This document shows positions 1 to 10,019 of a stretch of 64,000 nucleotides of DNA, one piece after another. The notes under the pieces were generated by a model. The model did no database searches, was not told the DNA's origin, and worked only from the letters and a program-made list of their open reading frames with translations. How positions within the stretch are numbered: the first letter of the stretch is position 1; each line of letters starts with the position of its first letter. Both the position numbers and the translations under genes were made by a program. The stretch is from Fen-178 sp963722575 (lineage in GTDB: Bacteria > Acidobacteriota > Terriglobia > Bryobacterales > Bryobacteraceae): assembly GCA_963722575.1 (NCBI GenBank), contig CAVRNR010000005.1, positions 496,001 through 560,000 of the forward strand. The letters are read 5' to 3'.

Positions 1-396
1 GAACCGCTCGATTTGAAGTATCGCAATGCCGAATACTTCGAACTGGACACCGGCGAGCGCGTGCTGTTTCGCTTCTTCAGTCCGGCCACAAAGAAGATCC
101 GAAAGCACTGGGTATTCCGATGGGAATCGTGGACGCCTGGCGATCTTGTGGCTTTGACCAATCGCCGCGTGCTGTGGATCACCGACCGTGTCCAGGAACG
201 CTACTCAGCCTATGGCACAGTGACTCGATCCGTGCCGGTCGGAGCGCTGGCTCAGTTGACTTGCCGGCGAACGGGGGAAACCTGCCCCTTGTTAGTCAAG
301 TTTTCATCCGAGGCCTCCTGGTCCCTCCCGCTTCCTCCGGAGAGGCAGGCCGAAGCGCAGCGATTTGCGGAAGAAGGCGGCTCCGTTGTACGCTAA
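1..396 (+). CDS. PH-like domain protein, probably 5'-truncated by the window edge
   Basis: The frame is open from base 1; the first possible start is a TTG at 13, with no ribosome binding site visible, so the true start probably lies outside the window. From the TTG the product is 127 aa. The stretch LVALTNRRVLWITDR followed by alternating strands resembles the small bacterial PH domains (YokE-like), in which 'LTNKRILYI' marks a central beta hairpin. No signal peptide or membrane segment is seen. It is followed by the antiporter operon after about 130 nt, so a functional link is not shown. Family assignment is by motif appearance only. Confidence 0.55.
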   Translation, partial: EPLDLKYRNAEYFELDTGERVLFRFFSPATKKIRKHWVFRWESWTPGDLVALTNRRVLWITDRVQERYSAYGTVTRSVPVGALAQLTCRRTGETCPLLVKFSSEASWSLPLPPERQAEAQRFAEEGGSVVR

Positions 397-524
397 TGAT
401 AGCGGTGGAGTTCGCTTAACGCTGTCCTGAACGGCCAATGACTCCTGCAGTGGTTTCGCTGTGGGAGTGTTGGTTCCTATCCCCTCCCGGCAAACCACAA
501 AACGGTCGAATAGGAGATCGTTCG

Positions 525-1733
525 ATGCAGCAGGTGTGGTTTACGGCGGCTCTGTGGCTCTTGCTGGCGCTGGTTGCGGTTCTCGCCGCCAATTGGCTGA
601 GAATCTCCACGGCGCTTTCCGAGATTGTCGTGGGCACCCTCGCCCAGCTCGCGATCGGCGCGCTGGCCGGCGCCGGCGCACTCAACGCCAAAACCGAATG
701 GATCACTTTCCTGGCCGGCACCGGAGCCATCGTGCTCACCTTCCTGGCCGGCGCGGAACTCGATCCCGCCGTGTTTCGGGCGAAATGGAAAGAGTCCGTG
801 GCGGTTGGCCTGGCCGGTTTCTTCTTGCCGTTCTTCGGCGCGGCTCTGGTGGCGCACTATCTCGTGGGGTGGGCGTGGCGGCCCAGTTGGCTGGCGGGCG
901 TGGCGCTTTCGACCACCTCCGTCGCTGTGGTCTACGCCGTGATGCTCGAACTGGGCTTCAATCGGACGATCTATGGCAAAGCCATCCTGGCGGCGTGCTT
1001 CATCAACGATCTGGGCACGGTGATCGCGCTGGGCCTGATTTTCTCGCCGTTCACCGTAAGGACGGCGGTCTTCTTGGGCGCTGCCCTGGTCGTATTCCTG
1101 GTGCTGCCCTTCGCCACACAGTGGATCTTCGAGCGCTACGGCGGACGCGTATCGGAACTGGAAACCAAGTACCTCCTGTTCCTGCTTTTCGGACTGGGCG
1201 GGCTGGCGGTCTGGTCCGGCAGCGAGGCCGTTCTGCCGGCTTACCTGATCGGACTGGTGCTCGCGGGCACCGTCGGCAGAGATCACTTCCTGATCCGCCG
1301 TCTACGCACCCTGACGTTTGGTCTGTTGACGCCGTTCTATTTCATCCGCGCGGGCAGTTTTGTTTCGGTGCCCGCACTGATTGCCGCTCCGCTGGTTTTC
1401 GTCGCGCTATTCTTTGCCAAGATGGGCTCGAAGCTGCTCGGAGTGTTGCCAACGGTTCGCGCGTTCGGCTACGGTGGCCATGATGGGGTGTACTACTCTT
1501 TAATGATGTCCACCGGGCTGACATTCGGGACGATTTCAGCGCTCTTTGGGCTGAACCACGGTATTATCGACCAGGCCCAATACTCCCACCTGGTGGCCAC
1601 GGTGATCGGTAGCGCGGTGATTCCAACGGCCATTGCGAATGCGTGGTTCATGCCTCGGCACCTGCTGCCGGAACGCGAGCGGGAACTGAAAGAATCGGCT
1701 TATGGCGAGCCGGTGGGGGACCTGGAATCATGA
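525..1733 (+). CDS. Cation:proton antiporter (CPA2/KefB-like, Na+/H+ exchanger family)
   Basis: The 402-aa product is a polytopic inner-membrane protein with about 12 hydrophobic segments and almost no soluble part. Signs of the CPA family are the early ISTALSEIVVG segment, the LAGAELDP loop (the 'FxxGLExD' region of CPA2 exchangers), the ALSTTSVAVVYAVMLE segment and the FINDLGTVIALG segment with the paired N-D that is expected to bind the cation. The ATG at 525 is chosen over the one at 438 because AGGAG lies 8 nt upstream and the N-terminus then starts directly with a membrane helix. It lacks the C-terminal RCK domain of KefB; the DUF190 proteins encoded 16 nt downstream may provide regulation in trans (inference). 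Confidence 0.88.
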   Translation: MQQVWFTAALWLLLALVAVLAANWLRISTALSEIVVGTLAQLAIGALAGAGALNAKTEWITFLAGTGAIVLTFLAGAELDPAVFRAKWKESVAVGLAGFFLPFFGAALVAHYLVGWAWRPSWLAGVALSTTSVAVVYAVMLELGFNRTIYGKAILAACFINDLGTVIALGLIFSPFTVRTAVFLGAALVVFLVLPFATQWIFERYGGRVSELETKYLLFLLFGLGGLAVWSGSEAVLPAYLIGLVLAGTVGRDHFLIRRLRTLTFGLLTPFYFIRAGSFVSVPALIAAPLVFVALFFAKMGSKLLGVLPTVRAFGYGGHDGVYYSLMMSTGLTFGTISALFGLNHGIIDQAQYSHLVATVIGSAVIPTAIANAWFMPRHLLPERERELKESAYGEPVGDLES

Positions 1734-1749
1734 TGTGAAAGGAGGAGAA

Positions 1750-2484
1750 ATGCTGACCAAAGGTCCGGCGAAAAAGGTAACCATCTTCATCAACGAAGAC
1801 GCTCAACACCACGTGACCGCGCTGCACGATTCCCTCATGGCGTTCCTGATGCACAAGGGGGTGTCCGGCGCCACGGCCACCCGAGCCTATTCGGGATTCG
1901 GGTCGCACCAGATGTTGCATACCCACAAGGTCGAGGAGCTGACGCAACCCCTGCCCATCCGGATCGAGTTCGTCGAGACGCCGGATAAGGTGGAAGAGGT
2001 TCTGCCGACTCTCTATGAAATGGTGACGGACGGGCTGATTGAGGTGCAGGATACGACGGTAATCAAGCTCGCTCACAAGTCAACCAGGCCGGAGCCGAGG
2101 CTGCCGCACGAGCGCCGGCAGGAGACCGCGAAGCACCTCCGGGTGTTCGTGGGAGAAGCGGACAAGTGGCACGGCGAGCCGCTCTACGAGGCCATCGTGA
2201 AGAAGTTGCGGATGATGGATACGGCGGGCGCGACGGTCTATCGCGGCATACTCGGATACGGCGCCAAGGGCCATCAGCACAAGCGGAGCTTCTTCCACGT
2301 CTCGCACGACATGCCCATCATGATGTCGGTCATCGATAGTCCCGGGAAGATCGCAGCCGCGGCGGAAGCCATTGAAGGAATGCTGGAGGACGGGCTGATC
2401 GTGATCTCGGACGCCGATATGGTCCGGCTGGTTCGCAGCCGGGAAGTAATGGAGGCGCCCGATGCGGCTGGATCAAAGCGCTAG
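1750..2484 (+). CDS. Tandem DUF190 (PII-like) protein
   Basis: The 244-aa protein contains two copies of a roughly 105-aa DUF190 domain. Copy 1 begins around KKVTIFINEDAQHH and includes SGATATRAYSGFGS; copy 2 begins around LRVFVGEADKWHGEPLYEAI and includes GATVYRGILGYGAKG. DUF190 proteins have a PII-like ferredoxin fold and are often linked to transporters (CrcB, antiporters), where they are thought to sense a small ligand. The ATG at 1750 has GGAGG 5 nt upstream and is preferred over 1702, which would overlap the antiporter. Only 16 nt separate it from the antiporter gene, which suggests translational linkage. Ligand and partner are not known; regulation of the antiporter is inference. Confidence 0.85.
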   Translation: MLTKGPAKKVTIFINEDAQHHVTALHDSLMAFLMHKGVSGATATRAYSGFGSHQMLHTHKVEELTQPLPIRIEFVETPDKVEEVLPTLYEMVTDGLIEVQDTTVIKLAHKSTRPEPRLPHERRQETAKHLRVFVGEADKWHGEPLYEAIVKKLRMMDTAGATVYRGILGYGAKGHQHKRSFFHVSHDMPIMMSVIDSPGKIAAAAEAIEGMLEDGLIVISDADMVRLVRSREVMEAPDAAGSKR

Positions 2485-2815
2485 ACTCTTGCGGATTCAC
2501 ATTTCCGAATCCGACCGCTATCGAGGCAAGCCGCTGTATGAGGCCATCGTAGCGAAATGCCGTGAGTTGAAAATCGCCGGGGCCACGGTCCTGGTTGGGC
2601 TGGAGGGCTACGGCGAAACCGCGGCCATGCATCGGGCGCATTTCGCCCGCAGCGACCGGCCGGTTATCGTCACCATCGTGGACACCGGGGAAAATCTTGC
2701 CCGCCTGGTTCCGGCGGTCGAGGAAATGATGGATACCGGCCTGATGGCGGCATCGGAAGTTCGCATGATTCGCGTGGAGAAGAAGGCCACTACGCATGAC
2801 GGGACGGGCGCTTAA
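2462..2815 (+). CDS. Single-domain DUF190 (PII-like) protein
   Basis: The 117-aa product is one DUF190 domain: LLRIHISESDRYRGKPLYEAIV, then GATVLVGLEGYGE and the C-terminal strand VRMIRVEK. It is closely similar to the second domain of the preceding protein, so the operon carries three DUF190 domains that probably arose by duplication. The ATG lies 23 nt inside the upstream gene, and the 3' end overlaps the following ATPase gene by 20 nt, so the genes are almost certainly translated together. PII-like proteins are usually trimers, so mixed assemblies with the tandem protein are possible (inference). Confidence 0.85.
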   Translation: MRLDQSARLLRIHISESDRYRGKPLYEAIVAKCRELKIAGATVLVGLEGYGETAAMHRAHFARSDRPVIVTIVDTGENLARLVPAVEEMMDTGLMAASEVRMIRVEKKATTHDGTGA

Positions 2816-3533
2816 ACGGACATCCGCCGGGAATCCGCTGGTCCCTTTGGTGGGCCGCCGGGAAGAGGTTCGAGCGCTTTCGTCCGCGGTGAGAGCGCGC
2901 CAGTCCCGGTCGATTGTCGGCCCTCCTGGAATCGGGAAAACTCGACTTCTCCAGGAGTCGCTCCCCGCCTCGGAACAGCCTTGCGTGCGTTTGGAGGGGC
3001 CATTTGTCTTGCACGGCCTGCTGGTGGATTTGGCGGAGAGACTCCACTGCCGCTGCGCCCGTTTTCCGGATGTGCGGCGCGCCACCAGCATGGTTCTGAA
3101 GCCGCTGGTATTGGACGCGCTTCGCCGGTCGCCGCAGTGCGTGGTTCTGGAAGACGTGTCCGGCGCGGATCCGCGGATGTATCGCTTTCTGCAAAAAATG
3201 TACTACGCCGGGGATGGCTGCCTGGTGGTGACGGCGCGGTCGAGGGATTGCCTCGGGTGCCTGCGCAAGCTTCTCTGGGATCCCGGCCAAGAGATCGCGC
3301 TGCAGCCGTTGCATCGGCCGGAAGCGCTCCTGTTGTTCGAGGAGGCTTGCCGCGTATTCCGGCTGGAGTCGTTGGATCTGGGTGAATTTCGGCGGAAGGT
3401 GTTGGCGGCGGCCCAGGGCAACCCGGGGCAGATCGTCGCCATGTGCCGCATGGCCGCCCGCCCCGAGTACCAGCGCGGACGGTATATCAAGTTCCTTCCG
3501 CTTCGGATTGACGTGTTATCGGCGTTAGCATGA
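2796..3533 (+). CDS. P-loop ATPase, AAA_16/STAND-like
   Basis: The 245-aa protein has a Walker A motif (SIVGPPGIGKTRLL) at about residues 39-52, preceded by VGRREEVRAL, the typical entry of STAND/ORC-like AAA ATPases. A Walker B-like strand (QCVVLEDVSGADP) and a sensor-type strand (CLVVTARSRD) follow in the expected order. It is much shorter than typical STAND proteins and has no obvious effector or repeat domain. It overlaps DUF190 upstream and the dynamin-like gene downstream (ATGA overlap), which indicates co-translation. The role is unknown; it may couple nucleotide state to the dynamin-like GTPase or antiporter (inference). Confidence 0.7.
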   Translation: MTGRALKRTSAGNPLVPLVGRREEVRALSSAVRARQSRSIVGPPGIGKTRLLQESLPASEQPCVRLEGPFVLHGLLVDLAERLHCRCARFPDVRRATSMVLKPLVLDALRRSPQCVVLEDVSGADPRMYRFLQKMYYAGDGCLVVTARSRDCLGCLRKLLWDPGQEIALQPLHRPEALLLFEEACRVFRLESLDLGEFRRKVLAAAQGNPGQIVAMCRMAARPEYQRGRYIKFLPLRIDVLSALA

Positions 3534-5173
3534 TGGACGAGACCAGAATAGTGCAAGACGCGTTGGACGCCGCCGGCGACATCTGCCGCCGCTATGAGAT
3601 CTCCTCGCTCGAGGACTTCCTGGAAAGTTGCCGCGCCTTCGACCGGGAGAAGACGCTGAACATCGCGATTCTGGGGCGGTTCAAGGCCGGCAAGAGCAGC
3701 TTTCTCAATCACCTGTTGGGGCGGCCGCTGCTGCCGGTCGGGGTGATTCCGGTCACTTCCGCCGTGACTGAGATCCAATACGGGCCGGAAGAGCGCGCCC
3801 AGATCCGCTTTCTCGATGGCCGGACGGAAACGACGGAACTCCGCCGCATTAGCGAGTTCATCTCGGAATCCGAGAACCCGGAGAACCAAAAGCAAGTGGC
3901 CGCGGTGCGGGTGGAACTGCCATCCATGGAGCGCTACCGGGGAATTCGATTCGTGGACACGCCGGGCCTGGAGAGCGTCTTCGAGCACAACACGGACGCT
4001 TCATTGGATTGGCTGCCGAACGTGGGCTTGGCGCTGGTGGCGGTGGGAGTAGACCCGCCGCTCTCGCGGCACGACATCGAGTTGATCCGCAACCTGAGCC
4101 GCTATACTCCCAACATCTCGCTCCTGCTCACCAAGGTCGATGTCCTGGACGAGGGCGAGCGGGCGCAGGTTCGCGAATTCGTGAAAAAGCAGCTCGCGCG
4201 GTATTGGAACGATGCGGTCCCCGTATATCCTTACTCGGTCCGGCCCGGCTTCGAACGCCTCCGCGCGGAACTCGACGAGTGCCTCCTCTCGCAAGCGCAC
4301 TCCGAAGCCGGCGAGCAGCATGCGGCCATTCTGCGCCACAAGATCGACTCCCTGCTGGGAGAGTGCGCCGGCTATCTGACCGTGGCCCTGAAGGCCGCCG
4401 AGACGGCGGATTCCGAGCGCGAGGATCTGCGCCGGAAGATTCTCGGGCGGAAGGAGGTTCTCGACGACGCGCGGCTGGCCTTGCGGCTCATCGTGCGGCA
4501 CGCTACCGGGAGCATTCGCACGACATTCGAGGAATTGCTGCGCGAGGATGAGCTGCCGGTGCGCGAGCGGCTTCTCGCTCGCTTGGACGAGGAGTTTCCA
4601 TCGTGGGCGCACAGCCTCGGCATGGCGGCCGGGCGTTTCGACGATTGGCTGCGCGCCGGCCTCACCCGGGAGATGGCGGAACTCTCGAACAGGCATCGCG
4701 GCGGGTTTGTGGAACCGGTCCGGCGCGCCGGCCGCCGCCTCTCGCAATCGCTCCAGGATTTTCGCAACCGGCTGTCGGAGCGCACGCTGGCGGCACTGGG
4801 GGTCCCGTTACGGACCACCGAGATCGAGCTGCACACGGAAGATCCACGCTCGCCCGATGTGCGTGTCGGCAAGATCTTCGACCGCAACTGGGAGCTGCTG
4901 TCGTTCCTGTTCCCCATGGCGCTGCTCGGAGGCGGGGTGAAAAGGCATTTCGAAGGCAAGGTGGCCGACGCGGTTTTCATGAACCTTTCCCGGCTGGTCT
5001 CGCAATGGCAGGAGATCGTCGGCGTGGCGCTCGCGGACCTGGAAAAGAAATCGACTCGCCGGCTGGAAGGCTTGGTCGCCACCATCGAGAAGCTGATCGC
5101 CTCCGCCGGCCAGGCCGCGCCGCGAATCCGCGAAGACCTCGCCCGCTTGGAGCAGTTACGCGGCCGGCTTTAA
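3530..5173 (+). CDS. Bacterial dynamin-like GTPase
   Basis: The 547-aa product has the full GTPase signature: G1 GRFKAGKSS at residues 49-57, a G2 threonine in PVTSAVTEIQ, G3 DTPG near residue 144 and G4 TKVD near residue 203. Long helical stretches follow, with a hydrophobic segment (SFLFPMALLGGG) near residue 460 that could act as a membrane-insertion paddle, as in bacterial dynamin-like proteins and mitofusins. Members of this family remodel or seal membranes in a GTP-dependent way. It is the last gene of the antiporter/DUF190/ATPase operon; its ATG overlaps the upstream stop. A perfect hairpin follows at once and may end transcription. Family assignment is firm; the cellular role is not known. 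Confidence 0.85.
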   Translation: MMDETRIVQDALDAAGDICRRYEISSLEDFLESCRAFDREKTLNIAILGRFKAGKSSFLNHLLGRPLLPVGVIPVTSAVTEIQYGPEERAQIRFLDGRTETTELRRISEFISESENPENQKQVAAVRVELPSMERYRGIRFVDTPGLESVFEHNTDASLDWLPNVGLALVAVGVDPPLSRHDIELIRNLSRYTPNISLLLTKVDVLDEGERAQVREFVKKQLARYWNDAVPVYPYSVRPGFERLRAELDECLLSQAHSEAGEQHAAILRHKIDSLLGECAGYLTVALKAAETADSEREDLRRKILGRKEVLDDARLALRLIVRHATGSIRTTFEELLREDELPVRERLLARLDEEFPSWAHSLGMAAGRFDDWLRAGLTREMAELSNRHRGGFVEPVRRAGRRLSQSLQDFRNRLSERTLAALGVPLRTTEIELHTEDPRSPDVRVGKIFDRNWELLSFLFPMALLGGGVKRHFEGKVADAVFMNLSRLVSQWQEIVGVALADLEKKSTRRLEGLVATIEKLIASAGQAAPRIREDLARLEQLRGRL

Positions 5174-5174
5174 G

Positions 5175-5229
5175 AAAAGGGGTCAGACGCATTTTACGGG
5201 TTTGGCAATAAATGCGTCTGACCCCTTTT
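5175..5229. repeat. Palindromic repeat, AGGGG(T/A)CAGACGCATTT family, copy 1
   Basis: Two perfect 20-nt inverted arms (5175-5194 and 5210-5229, left arm AAAAGGGGTCAGACGCATTT) surround a 15-nt loop. It fills exactly the space between the stop codons of the convergent dynamin-like and coxD genes, and the right arm runs into TTTTT, so it could serve as a bidirectional terminator. A second member with A in place of T lies at 13766-13820. Dispersed hairpins of this look are typical of REP/RAYT-type elements; no RAYT transposase is present in the window. Confidence 0.85.
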
Positions 5230-5529
5230 TTACCGTCCTGGCACGCCGATCCATCCCCGCGTCGTGAAATCGGTCAGCGTCAGCATGAGCAGGATCGCCA
5301 GCCATAGTAACCCGCCCAGCACCACCAGCTTCGTGAGCTTGGTGCTGTGGCGCACGTGCATGAAGAACAGCGCCACTAACAGCATCTTGCACACGGCGAT
5401 CCCGAGCGCCACTACCACGCTGAACTCGCCCAGGTCGACAAACGCCACCAGCGTGGTCGCTGCCGTTAGCGCCAGCAGCGCCAGCAGCACCAGTGCGTAG
5501 GTTCTTATGGAATCGATGTGTTCGGTCAT
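5230..5529 (-). CDS. coxD: Cytochrome c oxidase subunit IV (caa3-type, small subunit)
   Basis: The 99-aa protein has three predicted membrane helices (ALVLLALLALTAATTLVAF, VVVALGIAVCKMLLVALFF and VVLGGLLWLAILLMLTL) and the MHVRHSTKL loop that is typical of prokaryotic cytochrome c oxidase subunit IV. It is the last gene of the oxidase operon, 2 nt downstream of coxC. It stabilises the aa3/caa3 complex in the cytoplasmic membrane and has no redox centre. Confidence 0.85.
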   Translation of the reverse strand: MTEHIDSIRTYALVLLALLALTAATTLVAFVDLGEFSVVVALGIAVCKMLLVALFFMHVRHSTKLTKLVVLGGLLWLAILLMLTLTDFTTRGWIGVPGR

Positions 5530-5531
5530 GA

Positions 5532-6171
5532 CTACTTCGGTAAGTGCCGGTCAATCAGATACAGCAGTGGGAACAGGAAAATCCAAATGATATCGACAAA
5601 GTGCCAGTACAGGCCGGCGATATCGACGGGCGTATTGTACTCGGCCGTGAACCTTCCCTTATATGCCATCCAGATCAGCCATGAGAGGATGCCAACCCCC
5701 ACCACCATGTGCAGCGCGTGCAGGCCGGTCATGGCGAAGTAGAGCGAGAAGAATAACTGGGCATGGCCCTGCTGCGGAACGCCATCTAAGTGGAACGACG
5801 GTCCCGGAACGTGGTGCTGCTCGAACTTCTCGTTCCATTCGTAAGCTTTCACGCCCAGAAAGACGCCGCCGAGGATCAGAGTCAACACCAAAAACAGAAT
5901 GAGCGTCCTGCGCCGGCCGAGTTGCGAGGCCCGCACCGCCATCACCATGGTGAAGCTGCTGACCAGCAGGACGGCGGTGTTGATGGCGCCGATGGTCACG
6001 TTCAGGCTCGAGCTGGCCACCGCGAACGCGTCCGAATACGCCCGGCGGTACACCGTGTAGGCGGTGAACATGCCGCCGAAGAACATGACCTCGGTGATGA
6101 GGAAGATCCACATCCCCAGTGTCGAGGCGTCCTTCTGCTGGGCCTCGGTGTCGAACTGCTCTTGCAGAGCG

Positions 6172-6179
<8 letters not shown>
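5532..6179 (-). CDS. coxC: Cytochrome c oxidase subunit III
   Basis: The 215-aa protein has five to six membrane helices with the family motifs GMWIFLITEVMFFGGMF near the N-terminus, FFSLYFAMTGLHALHMVVG in the middle and YWHFVDIIWIFLFPLLYL at the end. It is the short form without the first two helices of mitochondrial subunit III, as is usual in caa3-type bacterial oxidases. It overlaps coxA by 8 nt and is followed by coxD after 2 nt. It supports stability and proton uptake of the oxidase core. Confidence 0.93.
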
Positions 6180-7797
<1,618 letters not shown>

Positions 7798-7803
7798 AGG
7801 TTT

Positions 7804-8748
7804 CTAGCGAGTCAACGCCGGTTGCGGCGCCAGCGACTTGATATATTCGATCAACTGCGTGACGCCCTCTTCCGTGACCAGTCCCTGGAAGGTCGGCATG
7901 ATCGGTCCGTAACCCGCCACGATCTTGGCTTGAGGTTGCAGGATGGATTCGCGTATGTAGCCTTCGTCCGCCTGCACGGTGCCGCCGCCCGCAAGCTGAA
8001 CGGTCTTGCCGAACAGTCCGGTCAAGCTGGGGCACCGGCCGGAGCCATCGGGCTTGTGGCAGTTTCCGCAGGCCAGCTCGTCAAACAGCTTTTGCCCGTT
8101 CTCCGCCAGCGACCCGCCGGAAGTGCCGCCGCTCAGCCAGGCCTCGTAGTCCCGCGGCGCCATCACATAGACCCACCCCCTCATGCGCGAATGGTTGGTG
8201 CCGCAGTACTCGGCGCAGAAAAGGTGGTACTTGCCCACCTTGGTAGGCGTGAACCAGGTGGTGGTGTAGCGGCCGGGAACCGCGTCCTGCTTGGTGCGGA
8301 ACGCGGGCACAAAAAAACTGTGGATGGCGTCTTCCGACGTCATGGTGAGCCGCACCGCCCGTCCCACGGGAATGTGCAGCTCGTTGATTTCCCGCTGCCC
8401 CCCCAGGTGCTCGAGCTTCCACATCCACTGCTTGCCGACGACGTAGATATCCAGGGCGTTGTCCGGCGGCCGGCTTTCGTTGAAGTAGATGCTGGCGCCC
8501 CAGGTGAACATCACCATGGTGAGTCCCAAAGGAATCACGCTCCACAGGATCTCGAGCGCCATCCCGCTATGGATCGCGCGCGGCAGTTCGTTTTCGGAAC
8601 GCCGCCGGTAGCGGATGGCAAAGTAGAAGATGGCGGAGAAAATCGTCAGCGAAAAGAAAACCGCAACCGCCAGCAGAAAGTACAGCAGGTGGTCCACATC
8701 GGGCGCGAAGGTGGACGCTTGAACCGGAAATAGATGTAGCAATCCCAT
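7804..8748 (-). CDS. coxB: Cytochrome c oxidase subunit II with fused cytochrome c domain (caa3)
   Basis: The 314-aa protein starts with two membrane helices (near residues 18-40 and 60-85), continues with the periplasmic cupredoxin domain whose CuA ligands are visible in CAEYCGTNHSRMRGW, and ends with a fused cytochrome c domain (CGNCH near residue 237, Met ligand in GPIMPTF). The fused haem c marks a caa3-type enzyme that takes electrons directly from alternative complex III or a small cytochrome c. It is separated from coxA by 6 nt and from the SCO gene by 6 nt. No cleavable lipobox is obvious. Confidence 0.94.
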   Translation of the reverse strand: MGLLHLFPVQASTFAPDVDHLLYFLLAVAVFFSLTIFSAIFYFAIRYRRRSENELPRAIHSGMALEILWSVIPLGLTMVMFTWGASIYFNESRPPDNALDIYVVGKQWMWKLEHLGGQREINELHIPVGRAVRLTMTSEDAIHSFFVPAFRTKQDAVPGRYTTTWFTPTKVGKYHLFCAEYCGTNHSRMRGWVYVMAPRDYEAWLSGGTSGGSLAENGQKLFDELACGNCHKPDGSGRCPSLTGLFGKTVQLAGGGTVQADEGYIRESILQPQAKIVAGYGPIMPTFQGLVTEEGVTQLIEYIKSLAPQPALTR

Positions 8749-8754
8749 TTCGAA

Positions 8755-9618
8755 CTATTCAACCCGCTTCGGAGCGCGCCGGCCGGCGCGGAAATCCCGC
8801 CGCCAGGCGATCAGCAGAAAAGCGCCGCAGATCAGTACGAAACCGCCGCCGGCGGCGCGCAGCGCGTTGATGGCGACCGCGCCGTACTTGCCCGTGGCCG
8901 GGTCGTAGTGGTAACAGAACAGCAGAATCTGGTCGACCGGGCTGCCGATCTTGCTGTGCGAAGCCTCCACCAGGCCGAGACGCACATCGCGCGGGGCGTA
9001 TTCCACGCCATAGAAGTAGCGCGAGAGCTTGCCATCGGGCGTCAGAATCATGATGCCGCTGGCGTGCGCGAACTGGTCGGTGGCGGGGTCGTACTTGTAG
9101 TGGAAGCCTATGGCGTCCATCAGAGCTTTGATATTGGCCGCGTCGCCGGTGAGGAAGTGCCACCCGTTGGCGGTATTCGGCCGGCCGTAGCGCCGCAGGT
9201 ATGTCTGCTTCTTCGCCGCCGCGATTTCCGGCGTATCTTTCGGATCGAAGCTGACGCCGAGCACTTCGAAATCCCGCCCGGGGTTGAGCGAGACGGCTTT
9301 CAGGCTGCTCGCCACGCCGTTCAGGATCTGCGTGCACAGCATGGGACAGCGGTAGTAAACCGGCGCCAGCAGCACGGGCTTCCCGGCTTGGAAGAAGCTC
9401 GAGAGCGGGACCGCGCGGCCCGCTTCGTCGCGGAAAATCAGATCCAGCGGAACCTGCTGGTTGAGTTTCTGGTCGATACCCACGCCCTGAAGCGCGCCTG
9501 GAAGCGCCGGCTTCAGGTTGGAATCCTGCATGCTCAACGACGGCTGTACCGGCGCTGGCTGGCCCGGCTGCGCGAATGCGGCGGAGCCAGCGAGAGCGAG
9601 AAGCCACAGCATCTTCAT
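8755..9618 (-). CDS. SCO1/SenC-family copper chaperone for cytochrome c oxidase
   Basis: The 287-aa protein begins with a signal peptide (MKMLWLLALAGSAAFA) and carries the thioredoxin-like SCO domain with the copper-binding CxxxC (YRCPMLCTQ) and a downstream conserved His in DQFAHASGIMIL. A C-terminal membrane helix (GGFVLICGAFLLIAW) anchors it, which is common in acidobacterial members. SCO proteins load CuA of subunit II. The start at 9618 is chosen because it gives a clean signal peptide and an ATGA overlap with the upstream gene; a longer frame to 9960 only reads through that gene in another frame. Confidence 0.9.
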   Translation of the reverse strand: MKMLWLLALAGSAAFAQPGQPAPVQPSLSMQDSNLKPALPGALQGVGIDQKLNQQVPLDLIFRDEAGRAVPLSSFFQAGKPVLLAPVYYRCPMLCTQILNGVASSLKAVSLNPGRDFEVLGVSFDPKDTPEIAAAKKQTYLRRYGRPNTANGWHFLTGDAANIKALMDAIGFHYKYDPATDQFAHASGIMILTPDGKLSRYFYGVEYAPRDVRLGLVEASHSKIGSPVDQILLFCYHYDPATGKYGAVAINALRAAGGGFVLICGAFLLIAWRRDFRAGRRAPKRVE

Positions 9619-10019
9619 TTCGATTCTCCTGCTTGCGGCCGCGACGGCAGACCGCGCTTGGCCAGCAGATCCATGGCGCGACCGATGGGAATCCGCACCA
9701 CGCCCTTTTCCGGATCCATCCACGCGTAGCTGTTCAGAACCTGGTCTTCCGCCGCGCGAATGGCTTTCAAATCCAGCACCTCGTGCTTCTGCAATTGCGG
9801 CTGCGGAAACGCCTCGGCCGGCTCGCTGGCCGCCACCTGGGAGCGTCCCGCCGGCGGGCCTCCTTCGCGTGAAAGCAAATACCGGAACAGCCCGAACAGC
9901 AGAAACAGCGCGGCCACGGCCACCAGCATCATCGCGACGGCGAACTTGCCCACCGCCCACACGTTAATGTCGGTTTCTTCGTGACCGGCTCCGGGAGTGT
10001 GCTGGTTATTCTCGTCCAT
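9615..10019 (-). CDS. Small membrane-anchored protein of the ACIII-oxidase operon (unknown function)
   Basis: The 134-aa product has one membrane helix (FAVAMMLVAVAALFLLFGLF, about residues 27-46) and a periplasmic tail with the segment LNSYAWMDPEKGVVRIPIG near the end. It overlaps actF by 14 nt and the SCO gene by 4 nt, so it belongs to the operon. Similar small proteins sit next to ACIII/caa3 genes in related bacteria as I recall, but I know of no assigned function; an assembly or coupling factor is plausible (inference). It contains no Cys or His motif for a cofactor. Confidence 0.75.
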   Translation of the reverse strand: MDENNQHTPGAGHEETDINVWAVGKFAVAMMLVAVAALFLLFGLFRYLLSREGGPPAGRSQVAASEPAEAFPQPQLQKHEVLDLKAIRAAEDQVLNSYAWMDPEKGVVRIPIGRAMDLLAKRGLPSRPQAGESK

